A DNA stretch of 6,431 nucleotides from an uncultured Planctomycetota bacterium (GTDB lineage: Bacteria > Planctomycetota > Planctomycetia > Pirellulales > Thermoguttaceae). The stretch is from contig CADBTE010000155.1 in assembly GCA_902797455.1 (NCBI GenBank), positions 1 through 6,431 of the forward strand. The letters run 5' to 3'. The position numbers and the translations under genes are program-made. Numbering within the stretch: the first letter of the stretch is position 1; every line of letters starts with the position of its first letter. Below the pieces are notes generated by a model. That model had not been told where the DNA came from, did no database searches, and saw only the letters and a list, made by a program, of their open reading frames with translations. This document shows positions 5,684 through 6,431 of the stretch, piece by piece.

Positions 5684-6431
5684 CTAAGGCAGGTCGTCAT
5701 AGGTATAAAATTTCAGTCCCAGCTCCTTGGCTTTGGCGAGAATCATCTCCAAAACAGCGGGACGAATGAAGTGGGATTTCCCTTCCGGAGCGATACTATG
5801 CGAGTAGAAAACGACGATTTCCCCTCGCTGCTTTGCCCGCTCCAGCGCCGGATAGACATGTTTTTCGATCGATTCCGGCGACGACATATCGTTCCCTCGA
5901 CCGACTAAGGTGAAGGTCTCTTTAACCTCGGACACAGGGGTAAAGAACAAGTCGGTTTCGGCCATCGTCTTCCCTTCGGGAATTCCCTTCCCGGATCGCG
6001 CGTGGCGGAAGAGGGTCTTCAGCGCCGCGTCGGTGCGTACGTCGTGCTGGCTCATCGGATAGGCGAAACTGGTCGGTTCCAGACCAATGGCGCGCAATGC
6101 CTCCAGTGCGGGAACAACCTCCTCGGCCAAAAACGCCTCGGCGCCATGCTCGTCGATATAGTCGACCGATTTAACGTGATGGACCCCATGTACCCCAATC
6201 GCCATCCCGGCGGCGGTCAGCAGCTTCAGATCGTCTATCTCCTGCTGTGTGAACTTCTCGGGATAGTTGATAAAGAAGGTCGCGTGGGCGCCGTACTTTT
6301 CGAACAGATCAAGCTGCCGCGTCCAGCGATGGATATTGTGCCGATCGTCGAAGGTCAAAAGAACACCCGGAGCCAGGGTCGACTCATTTTTCTGTTCCTG
6401 CGCCACAACCGCGGAGGAAGCGAGGGTTAGA
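5684..6431 (-). CDS. Exported NodB-type polysaccharide deacetylase (5' end cut by window)
   Basis: Predicted carbohydrate esterase family 4-like deacetylase, removing acetyl groups from a glycan outside the cytoplasm. Counting the GTG at 6404-6406 as residue 1: TFDD at 18-21 (catalytic base and metal Asp), AHATFF at 40-45, the metal-binding HxxxH at H73 and H77 (HGVHH), FAYPMSQHD at 114-122 in the place of the family's third motif, and YSHS at 201-204 with the late catalytic-type His203. The frame stays open through the window edge. The residues before the GTG read LTLASSAVVA followed by QEQ, like the end of a Sec signal with Val at -3 and Ala at -1. The GTG is thus probably internal, and the real start lies beyond base 6431. 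This is the first visible gene of the cluster. Divergent members of this fold can act on peptidoglycan, chitin-like or xylan-like polymers; which applies here is unknown. Confidence 0.85.
   Translation of the reverse strand, partial: LTLASSAVVAQEQKNESTLAPGVLLTFDDRHNIHRWTRQLDLFEKYGAHATFFINYPEKFTQQEIDDLKLLTAAGMAIGVHGVHHVKSVDYIDEHGAEAFLAEEVVPALEALRAIGLEPTSFAYPMSQHDVRTDAALKTLFRHARSGKGIPEGKTMAETDLFFTPVSEVKETFTLVGRGNDMSSPESIEKHVYPALERAKQRGEIVVFYSHSIAPEGKSHFIRPAVLEMILAKAKELGLKFYTYDDLP

Noticed and set aside
1..6431. Mobile element, CRISPR array, toxin-antitoxin or phage-defence genes
   Set aside because: No transposase, integrase, terminal inverted repeats, short regularly spaced repeats or defence-type domains are visible. 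The only large repeat is the gene duplication.

Overview
The window looks like bacterial chromosomal DNA of moderate GC with conventional Shine-Dalgarno sites. It carries four protein genes and no RNA gene, CRISPR array or mobile element that I can see. All four products appear to be exported: one by a Tat signal, two by Sec signals, and one by what looks like the tail of a Sec signal at the window edge. Large secreted right-handed beta-helix proteins sharing the GGDRKTL and SRIKRTYAPA blocks are, from memory, common in Planctomycetota, Lentisphaerota and Verrucomicrobiota. I therefore lean towards a PVC-group bacterium, with low confidence.

Layout. Bases 1-392 are a noncoding leader. It is rich in short G-runs on the + strand and holds a bulged hairpin near its left end. 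A plausible sigma70-type promoter (313-341) and a ribosome binding site (379-385) precede a + strand gene at 393-1418. That gene encodes a Tat-exported calcineurin-like metallophosphoesterase with a complete set of metal-binding motifs. It ends 24 bp from the end of the convergent - strand cluster.

The - strand cluster reads right to left: a NodB-type polysaccharide deacetylase (5684 to beyond 6431, 5' end cut by the window), then two tandem beta-helix paralogs (5648-3567 and 3524-1443). The gaps are 35 and 42 bp, so the three are probably one operon whose promoter lies outside the window. The two beta-helix proteins are both exactly 693 residues long, align without gaps, and are about 79% identical by my hand count (147 differences in 693). 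They are a clear tandem gene duplication with a repeat offset of 2,124 bp.

Reading them together (inference): a deacetylase that strips acyl groups from a glycan, followed by two secreted beta-helix proteins of the fold used by many polysaccharide lyases, epimerases and glycoside hydrolases, suggests extracytoplasmic processing of an acetylated polysaccharide. No substrate can be named from sequence alone, and no catalytic activity of the beta-helix proteins is proven. The phosphoesterase is on the opposite strand and need not belong to the same pathway.
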